NCBI GenBank assembly: GCA_905339405.1 | Contig: CAJPGC010000029.1 | Coordinates: forward strand, 1 to 64,000 | From: an uncultured bacterium | Lineage (GTDB): Bacteria > Desulfobacterota > GWC2-55-46 | Length of the DNA: 64,000 nucleotides | Reading direction: 5' to 3' | Shown: one piece after another, positions 1 to 9,559 of the stretch | Position numbering within the stretch: the stretch's first letter is position 1 | Layout of the letters: every line of letters starts with the position of its first letter | Program-made: the position numbers and the translations under genes | Notes under the pieces: generated by a model | Databases searched by the model: none | What the model was told of the DNA's origin: nothing | The model's input: only the letters and a program-made list of their open reading frames with translations

Positions 1-410
1 TCGGCGAACTGCTTGGAAGCCCGGAGGACGGCCGCGTGAAGCTTTTTTTGACGTACATGGCCCTTAACGCGAGAAGGGAGCGCTTCGAGCTTTTCAATTC
101 ATCGTCATATATTCCGCTTGAGTGCGAAGGGGCGCACGCGAAGAACGCCGTAGCGTTCGCGAGGGCCGGTGAAAGGGAAGCCGCCGTGACAATAGCACCG
201 AGATTCCTGACCTCCCTTGTGCGCGAAGGCGAGTACGCAACAGGAGGCAGGTGGGCAGATACAACGGTGCTGCTCCCTAAGGGGCTTCATGGATATGAAT
301 GGAAAGACGCGCTCACCGGGCGCTCTGTCTTGCCAGGGCCCGGGATAAAGCTCAGGGACGCCCTCGCCTCTTTTCCGGCAGCCTTTCTCCTCAGCCCTCA
401 AGTGTCATGA
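1..410 (+). CDS. treY: C-terminal fragment of malto-oligosyltrehalose synthase (TreY-like), 5' truncated by window edge
   Basis: Frame is open from base 3; C-terminal sequence ...AVTIAPRF...W.DT.V.LP.G....DALTG... resembles TreY C-termini. Confidence 0.7.
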   Translation, partial: GELLGSPEDGRVKLFLTYMALNARRERFELFNSSSYIPLECEGAHAKNAVAFARAGEREAAVTIAPRFLTSLVREGEYATGGRWADTTVLLPKGLHGYEWKDALTGRSVLPGPGIKLRDALASFPAAFLLSPQVS

Positions 411-420
411 GGCCCGGGCG

Positions 421-519
421 TCAGACCTTTACCTTACCTGTGATCACGGCCAGGGCAGCTACGGCGAAAAGGAACGTGACGAGACCTAATAGCACAAGCA
501 GCAATGGATAGTCAGACAT
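421..519 (-). CDS. possible 32-aa single-TM small protein (MSDYPLLLVLLGLVTFLFAVAALAVITGKVKV)
   Basis: Internal ATG of the 66-aa ORF; GGAAG about 10 nt upstream; strongly hydrophobic helix with basic C-terminus. Confidence 0.35.
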   Translation of the reverse strand: MSDYPLLLVLLGLVTFLFAVAALAVITGKVKV

Positions 520-624
520 GCGGTTTCGGCTTCCTTGTCGTGATGGAATATCCCGGAGTGAGTTTAGCCGAAGTTTCAAGTTTGTCAATTGAGCGCGGCC
601 AGTTTTGCGGACTGATGGCAAATG

Positions 625-1620
625 TCAGAAAAAAGCCGTTCTTGTCCTAAGATACCTCAAGTACCTGTAGGCGGCCCGTGGATTGAAAAACTCGAGATAA
701 TCCGTTTCAAAGCGCCCGTCGCCTATGCCTATCTCACGCGCGGCCCTTGCGGCCAGAGCGCACCAGGCGCGCCCTGGAAGGCCCCAATCAAAGTATTGGT
801 AAAAGAGCCGCCCTTCATGGGGCGGCCGGCAAAAGTCATATTGCGGAGCCTTCCTGAACCTCTCCGAGCCAATGGGAAAGCCCCTGAGTGCGCCCTTTTG
901 CGTCCTGTAACAGGAAAAGAGAGCCTCTTTAAAAGCCCTCTCTTCTTTGGAAAGCTCGATTCGCGCTTCATCCGGGCCCGGGTTCAGGAACCTCGACGTG
1001 ACTATCTTTCCGCCGTCGCCATGATACGAGGTAAACTCAAGGTGCTTCGGGACGCTCTTGCCCTCGGCGCGCATGAGACAGAGGGCGGCGGAGACGGCGA
1101 AAGCGGCGGAGTCATGGTCAGGGTGGCCGCCTTCATAGGGGTGAGTGATGACAATGGCCGGGGCGCGCCTTGCAATCGCCTCTTTCACCGACATTGTTAT
1201 TCCGGGCAGGTTGAACGGAGCGTCGAGGTCAGCGACGTCGAGCGTCGTGAGGTCCATCGGCTGGGACGGCGTCATGCTCAACACCTCGCGGAGCTCGGCG
1301 CGGCGGGCCAGGGCGTAGCCTTCACGGGTCGCGTATCCACGGGCCCGCGCAGCCCGCATGTTCCTCGCGGCGCCGTCGGTTACGTTAAGGACGCTGAAGT
1401 TCTTCAGGTATTTGAGGAGGCCGCCAGCGCCTATGGCCTCGTCGTCCATATGCGCCGCGATGATGAGGACAGGGGCGCTGGCGCCTTGCGGACCGAGTAT
1501 CTCCCTTATCGCCTCCTCGCTGTAACCTTCACGGCTGACTGAACTGGCTGGCTCTGGCAAAGCTCTCCCCCCTTGGTTCATCTCAATAGATGAGCTTACC
1601 CTCGAGCGGCGCTTTGTCAA
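625..1620 (-). CDS. PIG-L / LmbE-family deacetylase
   Basis: VLIIAAHMDDEAIGAGG and THPYEGGHPDHD motifs. Confidence 0.85.
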   Translation of the reverse strand: MTKRRSRVSSSIEMNQGGRALPEPASSVSREGYSEEAIREILGPQGASAPVLIIAAHMDDEAIGAGGLLKYLKNFSVLNVTDGAARNMRAARARGYATREGYALARRAELREVLSMTPSQPMDLTTLDVADLDAPFNLPGITMSVKEAIARRAPAIVITHPYEGGHPDHDSAAFAVSAALCLMRAEGKSVPKHLEFTSYHGDGGKIVTSRFLNPGPDEARIELSKEERAFKEALFSCYRTQKGALRGFPIGSERFRKAPQYDFCRPPHEGRLFYQYFDWGLPGRAWCALAARAAREIGIGDGRFETDYLEFFNPRAAYRYLRYLRTRTAFF

Positions 1621-1651
1621 CGCGGAGTATCGGTCTAAATGGAAAGCCGGT

Positions 1652-3388
1652 TCAGAACGGGAGGCCGGGGATCTTGAAGCCCTTGACCTGGAGGTTTTTC
1701 GTTATCTCCTCGATGAGCCTGTCCATGAGGAGGCCCCTCTCGTCAAGCTCCTTCTGTATGCCGGTGATGGACGAGAGCTGGGCTTTCGCCTGGCTTAGGG
1801 GCGCGGCCACCTTCGAGTTTATCTCCTCGGACAGCTCGGCCTGGAAAAGGGCGGCCTTTTTGGCGACTACCCTGCCTGCGGACTCCCTCAAAACCTGGTC
1901 GAGGTCCGAAGAGATATTTAAACCGTAGTTGTCAACTGTGCCGTCGACGGCAGCGTTCAGGCCGAAGCCCTTGACGTCTGACAAGGCCTCTCCGGCTGCC
2001 CTGAGGAACGGGTTCTTCTCGTCAGCTTTTCCGGCCGCCAGGTCGAGCCCGGAGAGCGCGGCATTCAGGGCCGCGTCCAACTTGAAATCCCTTATGTTGG
2101 CGTTCACGGAAAAATCGGCAAGCCCCTTCCTGAAAGCAATTGGCAGGCTGCCGCCTTCGGAAAGTATGAAGTCGTTTATCCTGTAGCCCTTGACGTCGAA
2201 TCTGGCGAAGTCTTTTGCCGCTTCAGGCACGACCCTGTTAACTTCGCCTATGAGGGACATGGAATCGAGCCCCTTGAGCCGCGTCCCCGAAAAGCGGAAC
2301 TTAATCGGCCTGCCAGTTATCTGCTGGTCTCCGGTGATGTCGAGCACCTCGCCGGAGATATCTCCGGAAGGTATGTTGACCGACACCAAAGCCTTCCTTA
2401 TGAGGAAGTCGGGCACCGGGTCAGATTCAGGGAAGCGCACGTCCGCGCCCCTGCCGCGGGGCTTTACCTCGACTTCGGGCTCGGCCTTATAGACCCTGGA
2501 GACCTTGTCGACCCGCTCCCTCCACATGAGGACTTTGTCGGTCCAGGCGTATATCTGGCCGCCGAAGAAGACCTTGCTGAGGTTCATGAGGCCCTGCTGC
2601 GTGAGCGCGTACTTCTCGGTGAGCCTCTTTACGTCCCTTGCGGGCGCGCCGGAGGCGAACTCGACCCGCTCCCTGTAGTAACTCGCTGTCTTGCCGACGT
2701 CGCTCGCAAGCGTCTTCACGAGCCCGGCGTCGGCCTTTATGTCGTCCCGCAAGGCGATCAAGTCGTTGGCCTTGGCGAATATCTCCGCGGGCGTCTTCGC
2801 CTTGCCCTTTATCCTCTCGAACCTTTCCTCGTACGCCTCTATCCTTTTCTCGTCGGGGAGGCTTTTGAGGGCCTTCTCATATTTTTCCCTGTCTTCCTTG
2901 ACGCGTGATTCAAGCTCTCCGGCGAGCCTTATAGATTCGAGGTCTTCTTTTTTCAGCACCTCGTCGACGTCCGGTATGCTGAAGGTTATGAACGGAGGCT
3001 CTTCGTGGCGGCCCGGGGCTGGCTTTTCAATTGCTCCGGAGCTCTTCCTCGGGGTATTGAGCCTGACCCCCGAGACCGTCATCTCGTCTATCGTGACTTT
3101 CCTCAGAAGGAGGTTCATGCCGTCCATGAGGAACGCTATCCTTCCGGCCTCGACGGCGTTCCTCATGGGAGAGCCGGGGTCCGTGACCTGGAGGCCGGTG
3201 AGAGTGAGCCCGAGGGGGAAAAGCGACAGGTCGGCCTTTTCAAGCTCGACTTTCGCGCCGACTATTGAAGTGCCCTTCTTTTCAATGAAACGCTCGATTA
3301 TGCCGTCTATGAAAATGAACCAGAAGGCCGAGACTACGGCCATCACGATAAAGAAGGCTACGAGGCCGCGCCAGCGTATCCACTTCAT
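1652..3388 (-). CDS. TIGR03545-like membrane-anchored protein (AsmA/DUF748-like)
   Basis: MKWIRWRGLVAFFIV... N-terminal TM; overlaps the TIGR03546-like gene by 4 bp (ATGA). The longer ORF start is out of context. Confidence 0.7.
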   Translation of the reverse strand: MKWIRWRGLVAFFIVMAVVSAFWFIFIDGIIERFIEKKGTSIVGAKVELEKADLSLFPLGLTLTGLQVTDPGSPMRNAVEAGRIAFLMDGMNLLLRKVTIDEMTVSGVRLNTPRKSSGAIEKPAPGRHEEPPFITFSIPDVDEVLKKEDLESIRLAGELESRVKEDREKYEKALKSLPDEKRIEAYEERFERIKGKAKTPAEIFAKANDLIALRDDIKADAGLVKTLASDVGKTASYYRERVEFASGAPARDVKRLTEKYALTQQGLMNLSKVFFGGQIYAWTDKVLMWRERVDKVSRVYKAEPEVEVKPRGRGADVRFPESDPVPDFLIRKALVSVNIPSGDISGEVLDITGDQQITGRPIKFRFSGTRLKGLDSMSLIGEVNRVVPEAAKDFARFDVKGYRINDFILSEGGSLPIAFRKGLADFSVNANIRDFKLDAALNAALSGLDLAAGKADEKNPFLRAAGEALSDVKGFGLNAAVDGTVDNYGLNISSDLDQVLRESAGRVVAKKAALFQAELSEEINSKVAAPLSQAKAQLSSITGIQKELDERGLLMDRLIEEITKNLQVKGFKIPGLPF

Positions 3389-3906
3389 AGGCGGCTCCTC
3401 AAGTCCCTGTAGCTCTGGTACATCCTGTACATCCCGGTCGCTTTCCACGCCTGAACTATCCGTGTCTTCTCGACGTATGAAAGGATGTGCTTCCTGTATT
3501 TTCTTATGAGGAGGTTGCCGGCAAGCACGAACGGGACGAACAGGAGGACGGAGAAAACGATGCTGCCCATGAAGATGGTGTTGTTGAAGCGCGCCACCTT
3601 GAAAATCGACGTATTGTACATATCCGTCCACACGCCCCTCATCGCGTCCCACGTGAGGAGCTTCAGGCCCATCACGTGGAAAAGCGGGTCGAGCCCGTAG
3701 GCAAGGGCGCTGAAAAAGGCGGTGCCGAGGATAAACGCCGAGAGGTTGACACGCAGGACCATCACGAGGAGAAAGACAACGAGGTTGTGGACTCCAAAAA
3801 ACGGCGTGAGGCCCGCCACCATGGCAAAGGCGAAGCCGAGGCTTATCTGAGAGGGGTCTGTCCCGGAATTGAGTATCGAAAGGAGTTTGGCTATCGAATT
3901 TATCAT
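3385..3906 (-). CDS. TIGR03546-like (DUF2062-type) inner-membrane protein
   Basis: MINSIAKLLSILNSGTDPSQISLGFAFAMVAGLTPFFGVHNLVVFLLV. Confidence 0.75.
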   Translation of the reverse strand: MINSIAKLLSILNSGTDPSQISLGFAFAMVAGLTPFFGVHNLVVFLLVMVLRVNLSAFILGTAFFSALAYGLDPLFHVMGLKLLTWDAMRGVWTDMYNTSIFKVARFNNTIFMGSIVFSVLLFVPFVLAGNLLIRKYRKHILSYVEKTRIVQAWKATGMYRMYQSYRDLRSRL

Positions 3907-3915
3907 GTCAGCGCG

Positions 3916-4422
3916 TCACCTGAGAGGGCCGATGTCATAATAGAAAAACCTGCCCTGAAGGCCGCCTTCCGGCCCGGTCTTCACAACGACCGGGGTAAAA
4001 ACCCGGAGCCTGTACTCCCCTTCCGGCACATCGAACACGAGCCTTCGCGTGTAGGCCGTCTTGGGGGCCAGGTCAACTGGGCCGCCGTTCGCCGAAGTAG
4101 ATGAAAGCTCTTTTTCCGGGGCGTACTCCGCGCCGGACTTGCCGACGAGCATGAACCTCGGCTGGAACTGGACTGGCACGGGCATGGAGTAGCTGTTCCT
4201 CAACGAGAGCTCTATTATGAGGAAGAGATCCTCAGGAGAAACCGTCTTCCCAGAGACCGGGAGCGGGGCGTACCTGTATTCCCTGGAGTTCACCTTGAAC
4301 TCCAGTCCGTCGAAGAGCACTGTCTCCTTCGCCGGGTGCACCTTTGCCTTGTTGTCCCAATGGGCGCACGCGCCCATGAGAACCGAAAGGAGCACAGCAA
4401 AAATCAGTTTTGTTGTCTTCAT
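3916..4422 (-). CDS. hypothetical lipoprotein
   Basis: MKTTKLIFAVLLSVLMGACA lipobox; the upstream ORF extension runs through a terminator hairpin, so the internal start is preferred. Confidence 0.7.
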   Translation of the reverse strand: MKTTKLIFAVLLSVLMGACAHWDNKAKVHPAKETVLFDGLEFKVNSREYRYAPLPVSGKTVSPEDLFLIIELSLRNSYSMPVPVQFQPRFMLVGKSGAEYAPEKELSSTSANGGPVDLAPKTAYTRRLVFDVPEGEYRLRVFTPVVVKTGPEGGLQGRFFYYDIGPLR

Positions 4423-4512
4423 TTTCCTCCGAAAGCCGGAAAAAGCCGCAGAGAAGACTTTAACACAAAAACAGGGGAGCGGCCAGAGGCGCGCTAAAAG
4501 GCTGGAGAAGCT

Positions 4513-4548
4513 AAAAAAAACGGCTGGCCGGGGACCCCGGCCAGCCGT
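4513..4548 (-). terminator. rho-independent terminator (minus strand)
   Basis: cggctggccgggg-a-ccccggccagccg perfect hairpin preceded on + by poly-A (poly-U in the minus transcript). Confidence 0.85.
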
Positions 4549-4560
4549 CAATATTAGACT

Positions 4561-4696
4561 GCCTCAAAAATTAGATATTTTTTCTGAAGTCAAGGAAGGG
4601 TGGGAATAAAAAGCGCAGCATATATGATAATATGTGAGCATTTTTATTTACGCCCTGACAAAGAGTTCAGGAAAAAGAGCAATTTTTAAAAGTAGC
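4561..4696 (-). repeat. 136-bp dispersed element, copy A
   Basis: Ungapped by-eye alignment with 49036..49171, about 119/136 identical; 9 bp after the stop codon of the deoxyhypusine synthase-like gene. Confidence 0.9.
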
Positions 4697-4705
4697 CTTT
4701 ACAAG

Positions 4706-5680
4706 CTACCAGCCCAATATCCAGGCAAATATGAGCGGGGCGACTATCGTCGCGTCCGACTCTATGACGAACCTCGGGGTAGTGGTGGAAAGCTTGCCCC
4801 AGGTTATCTTCTCGTTGGGCACGGCCCCGGAATACGACCCGTAGCTCGTGGTCGAATCCGATATCTGGCAGAAGTACCCCCAGAAAGGAGTTTCTTCCTT
4901 CTTGAGGTCCTGCTGGAGCATCGGGACGACGCAGATTGGGAAATCTCCCGCTATGCCGCCGCCTATCTGGAAGAAGCCGATCCCCTGCCCGGAGCAGTTC
5001 TTCTGGTACCAGTCGGCGAGGAATACCATGTACTCTATCCCGGCCTTCATCGTCGTCGCCTTGAGCTCGCCAGTTATGCAGTAGGAGGCGAATATGTTGC
5101 CGAGGGTCGAATCCTCCCAGCCCGGCACGATTATGGGCAGGTTCCTTTCGGCTGCCGCCAGGAGCCAGCTGTTTTTCGGGTCTATCTGGTAGTACTGCTT
5201 CAGGACGCCGCTTTTCAGGAGCTCATAGAAGAACTCGTGCGGAAGGCGGCTCTCGCCCTTATCGTTCGACTTTTTCCAGAGGTCGAATATGTGCTTTTCG
5301 ATCCTCCTTATCGCCTCGTCCTCGGGTATGCAGGTGTCAGTGACCCTGTTGAAGCCCTGCTCGAGGAGCTCCCATTCGTCCTGCGGAGACAGGTCCCTGT
5401 AGCCGGGGACGCGCTTGTAGTGGTCGTGGGCCACGAGGTTGAAGACGTCCTCCTCGAGGTTGGCCCCGGTGCAGGAGATTATGTCGACCTTGCCTGCGCG
5501 TATCATCTCGGCAAGGGTTTTGCCCAGCTCGGCGGTGCTCATAGCCCCGGCAAGCGTGACCATCATCTTGCCTCCGGCGTTCATGTGCGCTTCATAGCCC
5601 TTCGCGGCATCGACCAGCGCGGCAGCGTTGAAGTGCAGGAAATTGCTCTCGATAAACTGTGAAATCGGACCTTTTGCCAT
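4706..5680 (-). CDS. deoxyhypusine synthase family protein
   Basis: GGKMMVTLAGAMSTAELGKTLAEMIRAGKVDIISCTGANLEED ... FFQIGGGIAGDFPICVVPM. Confidence 0.9.
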   Translation of the reverse strand: MAKGPISQFIESNFLHFNAAALVDAAKGYEAHMNAGGKMMVTLAGAMSTAELGKTLAEMIRAGKVDIISCTGANLEEDVFNLVAHDHYKRVPGYRDLSPQDEWELLEQGFNRVTDTCIPEDEAIRRIEKHIFDLWKKSNDKGESRLPHEFFYELLKSGVLKQYYQIDPKNSWLLAAAERNLPIIVPGWEDSTLGNIFASYCITGELKATTMKAGIEYMVFLADWYQKNCSGQGIGFFQIGGGIAGDFPICVVPMLQQDLKKEETPFWGYFCQISDSTTSYGSYSGAVPNEKITWGKLSTTTPRFVIESDATIVAPLIFAWILGW

Positions 5681-5875
5681 CTTCTCTCCCTCTCAATGCT
5701 TTACTTTTCTGCCCCTTATGCCAACCGAATGGGTCTTGGACAGCTATAAAAAATAAGATATTTCGGGGCAAGATTCAACCCCATATTTGGCCTGAGATGG
5801 ATTTTTGTAGTGTAATCGGAAGGTTTCGTGCCCTGAGGCTGGCGGACTATGACTTGCCCGGCAGCTTTCCATGGT

Positions 5876-6000
5876 CAGGCTGCTCAAAAAGTTCCAGATG
5901 CCAGGCGTCGAGGAGCGAGGCACGAGGCGTACTTTTTTATGTACGCCGCAGTGACGAGTGACGAAGACAACAACGCAGATGGGACTTTTTCAGCAGCCTG
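5876..6000. mobile_element. MITE-like element with 17-bp imperfect terminal inverted repeats and internal hairpin
   Basis: caggctgctcaaaaagt (5876-5892) / actttttcagcagcctg (5984-6000), 16/17 complementary; internal stem ggcgtac...gtacgcc at 5926-5947. Confidence 0.75.
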
Positions 6001-6502
6001 AAACGGCCTTGAGTATGCCCTTCAAAATCTCTTCCGGCGAAGGCGGGCAGCCGTGTATGTACGCGTCGACCGGCACGACATTTCCGACGCTCCCCAAAGA
6101 GGCGTAGCTTTCGCCGAAGATGCCGCCGTCAAAAGCGCAGTCGCCGAGGGCGACGACCATCTTGGGGTGGGGCATGGCGTCATACGTCCTCTTCAGCGCA
6201 ATCTCCATGTTGCGAGAGACAGGGCCGGTCACCAGCAGCATGTCAGCGAACCTCGGCGAGGCGGTGAAATGGATGCCGAACCTCTCGCAATCGTAGAGGG
6301 GGTTGTTGACGGCCACAAGCTCCAGTTCACAGCCGTTGCACGAGCCCGAATCGACGAACCTTATCGTAAGAGAGCGCCTGAAACGCTCCAGGACCTCTTT
6401 TTCGAGCTCCCTTCCTACGATTGTGACCCTGGCTTCGGCCTCAGTATCGAGCGGCTCGGTTACTATGCCGGTCCTGAATATCTGGTGGAGTATCCTTAAC
6501 AT
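5990..6502 (-). CDS. hyfI: NuoB/HyfI-type [4Fe-4S] small subunit of hydrogenase-like complex
   Basis: SGSCNGCELELVAVNNPLYDCERFGIHFTASPRFADMLLVTGPVSRNM ... GCPPSPEEIL. Confidence 0.9.
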   Translation of the reverse strand: MLRILHQIFRTGIVTEPLDTEAEARVTIVGRELEKEVLERFRRSLTIRFVDSGSCNGCELELVAVNNPLYDCERFGIHFTASPRFADMLLVTGPVSRNMEIALKRTYDAMPHPKMVVALGDCAFDGGIFGESYASLGSVGNVVPVDAYIHGCPPSPEEILKGILKAVSGC

Positions 6503-6511
6503 CTTTTTCCC

Positions 6512-8083
6512 TTAAAGGTCGTGGCCCGAATACGACTGGTTGAAGCTCTTGTTGCAGAGCGGAAAGTCCGGGACTATGTTCCCGTGTATCGCCTGCTCTA
6601 TGGCCAGCCAGTTCACGCTCGAGGCATCCCTTACCATGCACCTGTTGATATTGCCATCCGGGCCGCAGCTCACCCAGTAGACGACCTCGCCCCTCCAGCC
6701 CTCGACCGCCGAAAAGCCGGACGCCCCCGGCTGGGGCGGGCCCCACTCGGCCGCTATTGGCCCTGAAGGAAGTGAGCCGATGAATTCTTTCATGAGCCTG
6801 TAAGACTCCCTTACCTCTTCGACCCTTACCCACGCCCTCGCGTGCACGTCGCCTGAGGAAAGGAGCGGAACCTTCGGGCAGTGTTTGGCGTACGGGGCGT
6901 ACCCGGTATCTTTCCTGACGTCAAGGGCCTGCCCGCTCGAGCGGGCGACGAACCCGACCGCGCCTATGGCCTTCGCAATCTCAGGTGAAAGGACGCCGGT
7001 ATTGTAGAGCCTGTCCTCCATCGAGGGGTTGTTCTCGTATATCCTGATGAGCCTTTCGAACTCTTCGGAAACAGACCTCGCCTCTTCGAGCATCAAGTCT
7101 ATTGACGCGACCTGAATGTCCTTCAAGACCCCTCCGGGGCAGACCGAGTCCATCATGAGCCTGTGGCCGAAGACAGCCTTATTGGTCCTCAAGACCTTCT
7201 CCCTTAAAATCGAGAACTGGTAGTGTAGAAACGCCAGGGCCGTGTCGTTGCAGATGGCGCCGATGTCGCCCAGGTGGTTGGCTATCCTCTCCCTCTCCAT
7301 CATTATGGCCCTTATGTAGCTAGCCCGTTCCGGAATGACGCAGCCGGACGCCTCTTCCAGAGCCATGCAGAAAGCTGTCGCGTGCGCGACTGTCGAATCT
7401 CCGGAGACCCTTCCGGCAAGCCTTACGGCTTGAGGCCACGAAAGGGCCTCGAACCGCTTCTCTATGCCCTTGTGGACGTAGCCGAACCTCGTCTCCAGGT
7501 TTATGATGTTCTCGCCGACGGCCTGGAACCTGAAGTGGCCGGGCTCGATTATGCCAGCGTGCACCGGGCCTACGGGCACCTCGAAGACGCCCTCGCCCTC
7601 GGCCCTGACCCACTGGTACTCGCCTGAGACCCTTTCCATGGGCTTCGCGGCGTCAAAAGACTTCCTCAAAGGCCAGGCGTCCCGTGGCCAGTCCTCGTGC
7701 TTTATCCAAGGCCTCGGGTCGGGGTGGCCTGCCGGGGTGAGACCCATGAGGCTCTCTATCTGCCTCTCGAAGCGGAATGCGGCCCCATAATGCCTGGTAA
7801 GGCTCTGGAACGTCGGATCATCCACAGGGAGTTCGGCCTTTATGACGAGATAACTGCCGTCAATGGCGTAGGCCGCGAAAACGGCGAAACCCCTGCCGAA
7901 AAGCGTCTCGTCTGCGGCCCACTCGGCAACCAGCCTTAAGCCCTGGTCTTTCATCACCCGGGCGGCGTGGCCGAACAGCTCCGTTTGCACCCTGTACGCC
8001 GAAGCCCCCTTGACCGAAGTGTCGGCCTCAAGCGGGCCCCTGGCCGATATTGCTTTAAGTACGCTCTCCATCTTCTCGTTCAT
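6512..8083 (-). CDS. hyfG: NuoCD/HyfG-type large subunit lacking [NiFe] ligand CxxC motifs
   Basis: GPVHAGIIEPGHFRFQAVGENIINLETRFGYVHKGIEKR...; L1 position reads GRVSGDSTVAHA; C-terminus DFPLCNKSFNQSYSGHDL. Confidence 0.9.
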   Translation of the reverse strand: MNEKMESVLKAISARGPLEADTSVKGASAYRVQTELFGHAARVMKDQGLRLVAEWAADETLFGRGFAVFAAYAIDGSYLVIKAELPVDDPTFQSLTRHYGAAFRFERQIESLMGLTPAGHPDPRPWIKHEDWPRDAWPLRKSFDAAKPMERVSGEYQWVRAEGEGVFEVPVGPVHAGIIEPGHFRFQAVGENIINLETRFGYVHKGIEKRFEALSWPQAVRLAGRVSGDSTVAHATAFCMALEEASGCVIPERASYIRAIMMERERIANHLGDIGAICNDTALAFLHYQFSILREKVLRTNKAVFGHRLMMDSVCPGGVLKDIQVASIDLMLEEARSVSEEFERLIRIYENNPSMEDRLYNTGVLSPEIAKAIGAVGFVARSSGQALDVRKDTGYAPYAKHCPKVPLLSSGDVHARAWVRVEEVRESYRLMKEFIGSLPSGPIAAEWGPPQPGASGFSAVEGWRGEVVYWVSCGPDGNINRCMVRDASSVNWLAIEQAIHGNIVPDFPLCNKSFNQSYSGHDL

Positions 8084-9528
8084 CTCAGAAGCTCCGCCGC
8101 CTTATGGAACCAGTCGTTGAGGAATACCGGCATGTAAAGGCCCAGAATGAGTATAAGGACCAAGTGCAGTATCACCGGGAAATGCGAAGCCTTCAGGGAG
8201 CCCTGCCAGGGCGCGGCGTCTCCGAAGACCATCGGCATGACCCTCTTCATGAGCGCCGCGAAAGCCACGGCTATGCCGAGGAGGAATACCGGCGCGAGGT
8301 ACGGCGCGTTCTTCATCGCCGCCGTGAGTATCAAAAACTCGCTGGTGAAGACACCGAAGGGCGGCACGCCAGCTATCGCCACGACACCGAGCATGAGCCC
8401 CCAGCCGACGAGCGGATTGCCCTTCACGAGCCCCCTTATGCGCGACATGTCCTGGGTGGAGTTCATCTGTGCCGCGTGACCCACAGTAAAGAAGATGGCC
8501 GACTTCGTTATTGAATGGACGAGCATATGGAGGAGCGCGCCGAAGGTCGCGACCGGCCCGCCGAGCCCGAAGGCGAAAGTGGCTATGCCCATGTGCTCTA
8601 TCGAAGAGTACGCGAACATCCTCTTTATGTCCTTCTGGCGAAGCAGCGAAAATGACGCGACTATTATCGAAAGGAGGCCGAAGGCCATCATGATATAGCC
8701 TGTCTTGTTGCTGCCGGTGGCCCCGTCGACTATCACCTTGCACCGCACCAGCGCGTAGAGCGCGACGTTCAGCAGCAGGCCAGAGAGCACGGCCGATATG
8801 GGCGTCGGGCCCTCGCTGTGCGCGTCCGGCAGCCAGTTGTGCAGCGGCACGAGGCCGACCTTGGTGCCGTAGCCGACCATGAGGAATATGAAGGCGAGCG
8901 ACAGGACGGTCGGCTCAAGGCTCCCGGCATAGGCGTTGAGGTTCGTCCACAGGAGCCCCTGCGTGCCCTCACCGAAGACCTTCTCGGCGGCGAAGTAAAG
9001 AAGGACCGTGCCGAACAGGGCCAGCGCTATGCCCACGCCGCAGAGTATGAAGTACTTCCACGCAGCCTCTATGGCCGCCGGGGTGCGGTAGAGAGAAACC
9101 AGCAGCACGGTAGAAAGCGTTGCGAGCTCCATCGATATCCAGAGCACTCCGACGTTGTTCGTCAGTAGCGCCAGAAGCATCGCGAAGATGAAGAGCTGGA
9201 ACATGGCGTGGTAGAAGCGCATGCTCTTGTGCCCTACCCTGCCGTGGCTCCTCTCGAACTTCATGTACTTGCGGCTGAATATGGCGGTAGTTGTCGACAC
9301 GAACGCGGTGAGGACGGCAAGGTAGACGTTGAAGGCATCGACGAAGAAAAAATCATCCCCGGCCAGCATGGGCCCGGTGGCGTAGACCTCGTAGGCAAGG
9401 AAAATCGATGCGGCGAAGGTTGCCCCCGAGCCTATGATGTTTATCTCATGGGCGTACTTCCTGTCGCCGACAAAGGCGAGGACGACCGCGCCCAGGAGGC
9501 TCGTGACGAACACCAGTATCAGCGCCAT
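8080..9528 (-). CDS. hyfF: NuoL/M/N-type proton-pumping subunit (HyfF-like)
   Basis: GYGTKVGLVPLHNWLPDAHSEGPTPISAVLSGLLLNVALYAL; 4-bp overlap with next gene. Confidence 0.9.
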   Translation of the reverse strand: MALILVFVTSLLGAVVLAFVGDRKYAHEINIIGSGATFAASIFLAYEVYATGPMLAGDDFFFVDAFNVYLAVLTAFVSTTTAIFSRKYMKFERSHGRVGHKSMRFYHAMFQLFIFAMLLALLTNNVGVLWISMELATLSTVLLVSLYRTPAAIEAAWKYFILCGVGIALALFGTVLLYFAAEKVFGEGTQGLLWTNLNAYAGSLEPTVLSLAFIFLMVGYGTKVGLVPLHNWLPDAHSEGPTPISAVLSGLLLNVALYALVRCKVIVDGATGSNKTGYIMMAFGLLSIIVASFSLLRQKDIKRMFAYSSIEHMGIATFAFGLGGPVATFGALLHMLVHSITKSAIFFTVGHAAQMNSTQDMSRIRGLVKGNPLVGWGLMLGVVAIAGVPPFGVFTSEFLILTAAMKNAPYLAPVFLLGIAVAFAALMKRVMPMVFGDAAPWQGSLKASHFPVILHLVLILILGLYMPVFLNDWFHKAAELLR

Positions 9529-9559
9529 GGGGTACGCTCCTCCGTGTAAAAGGCGCTTC

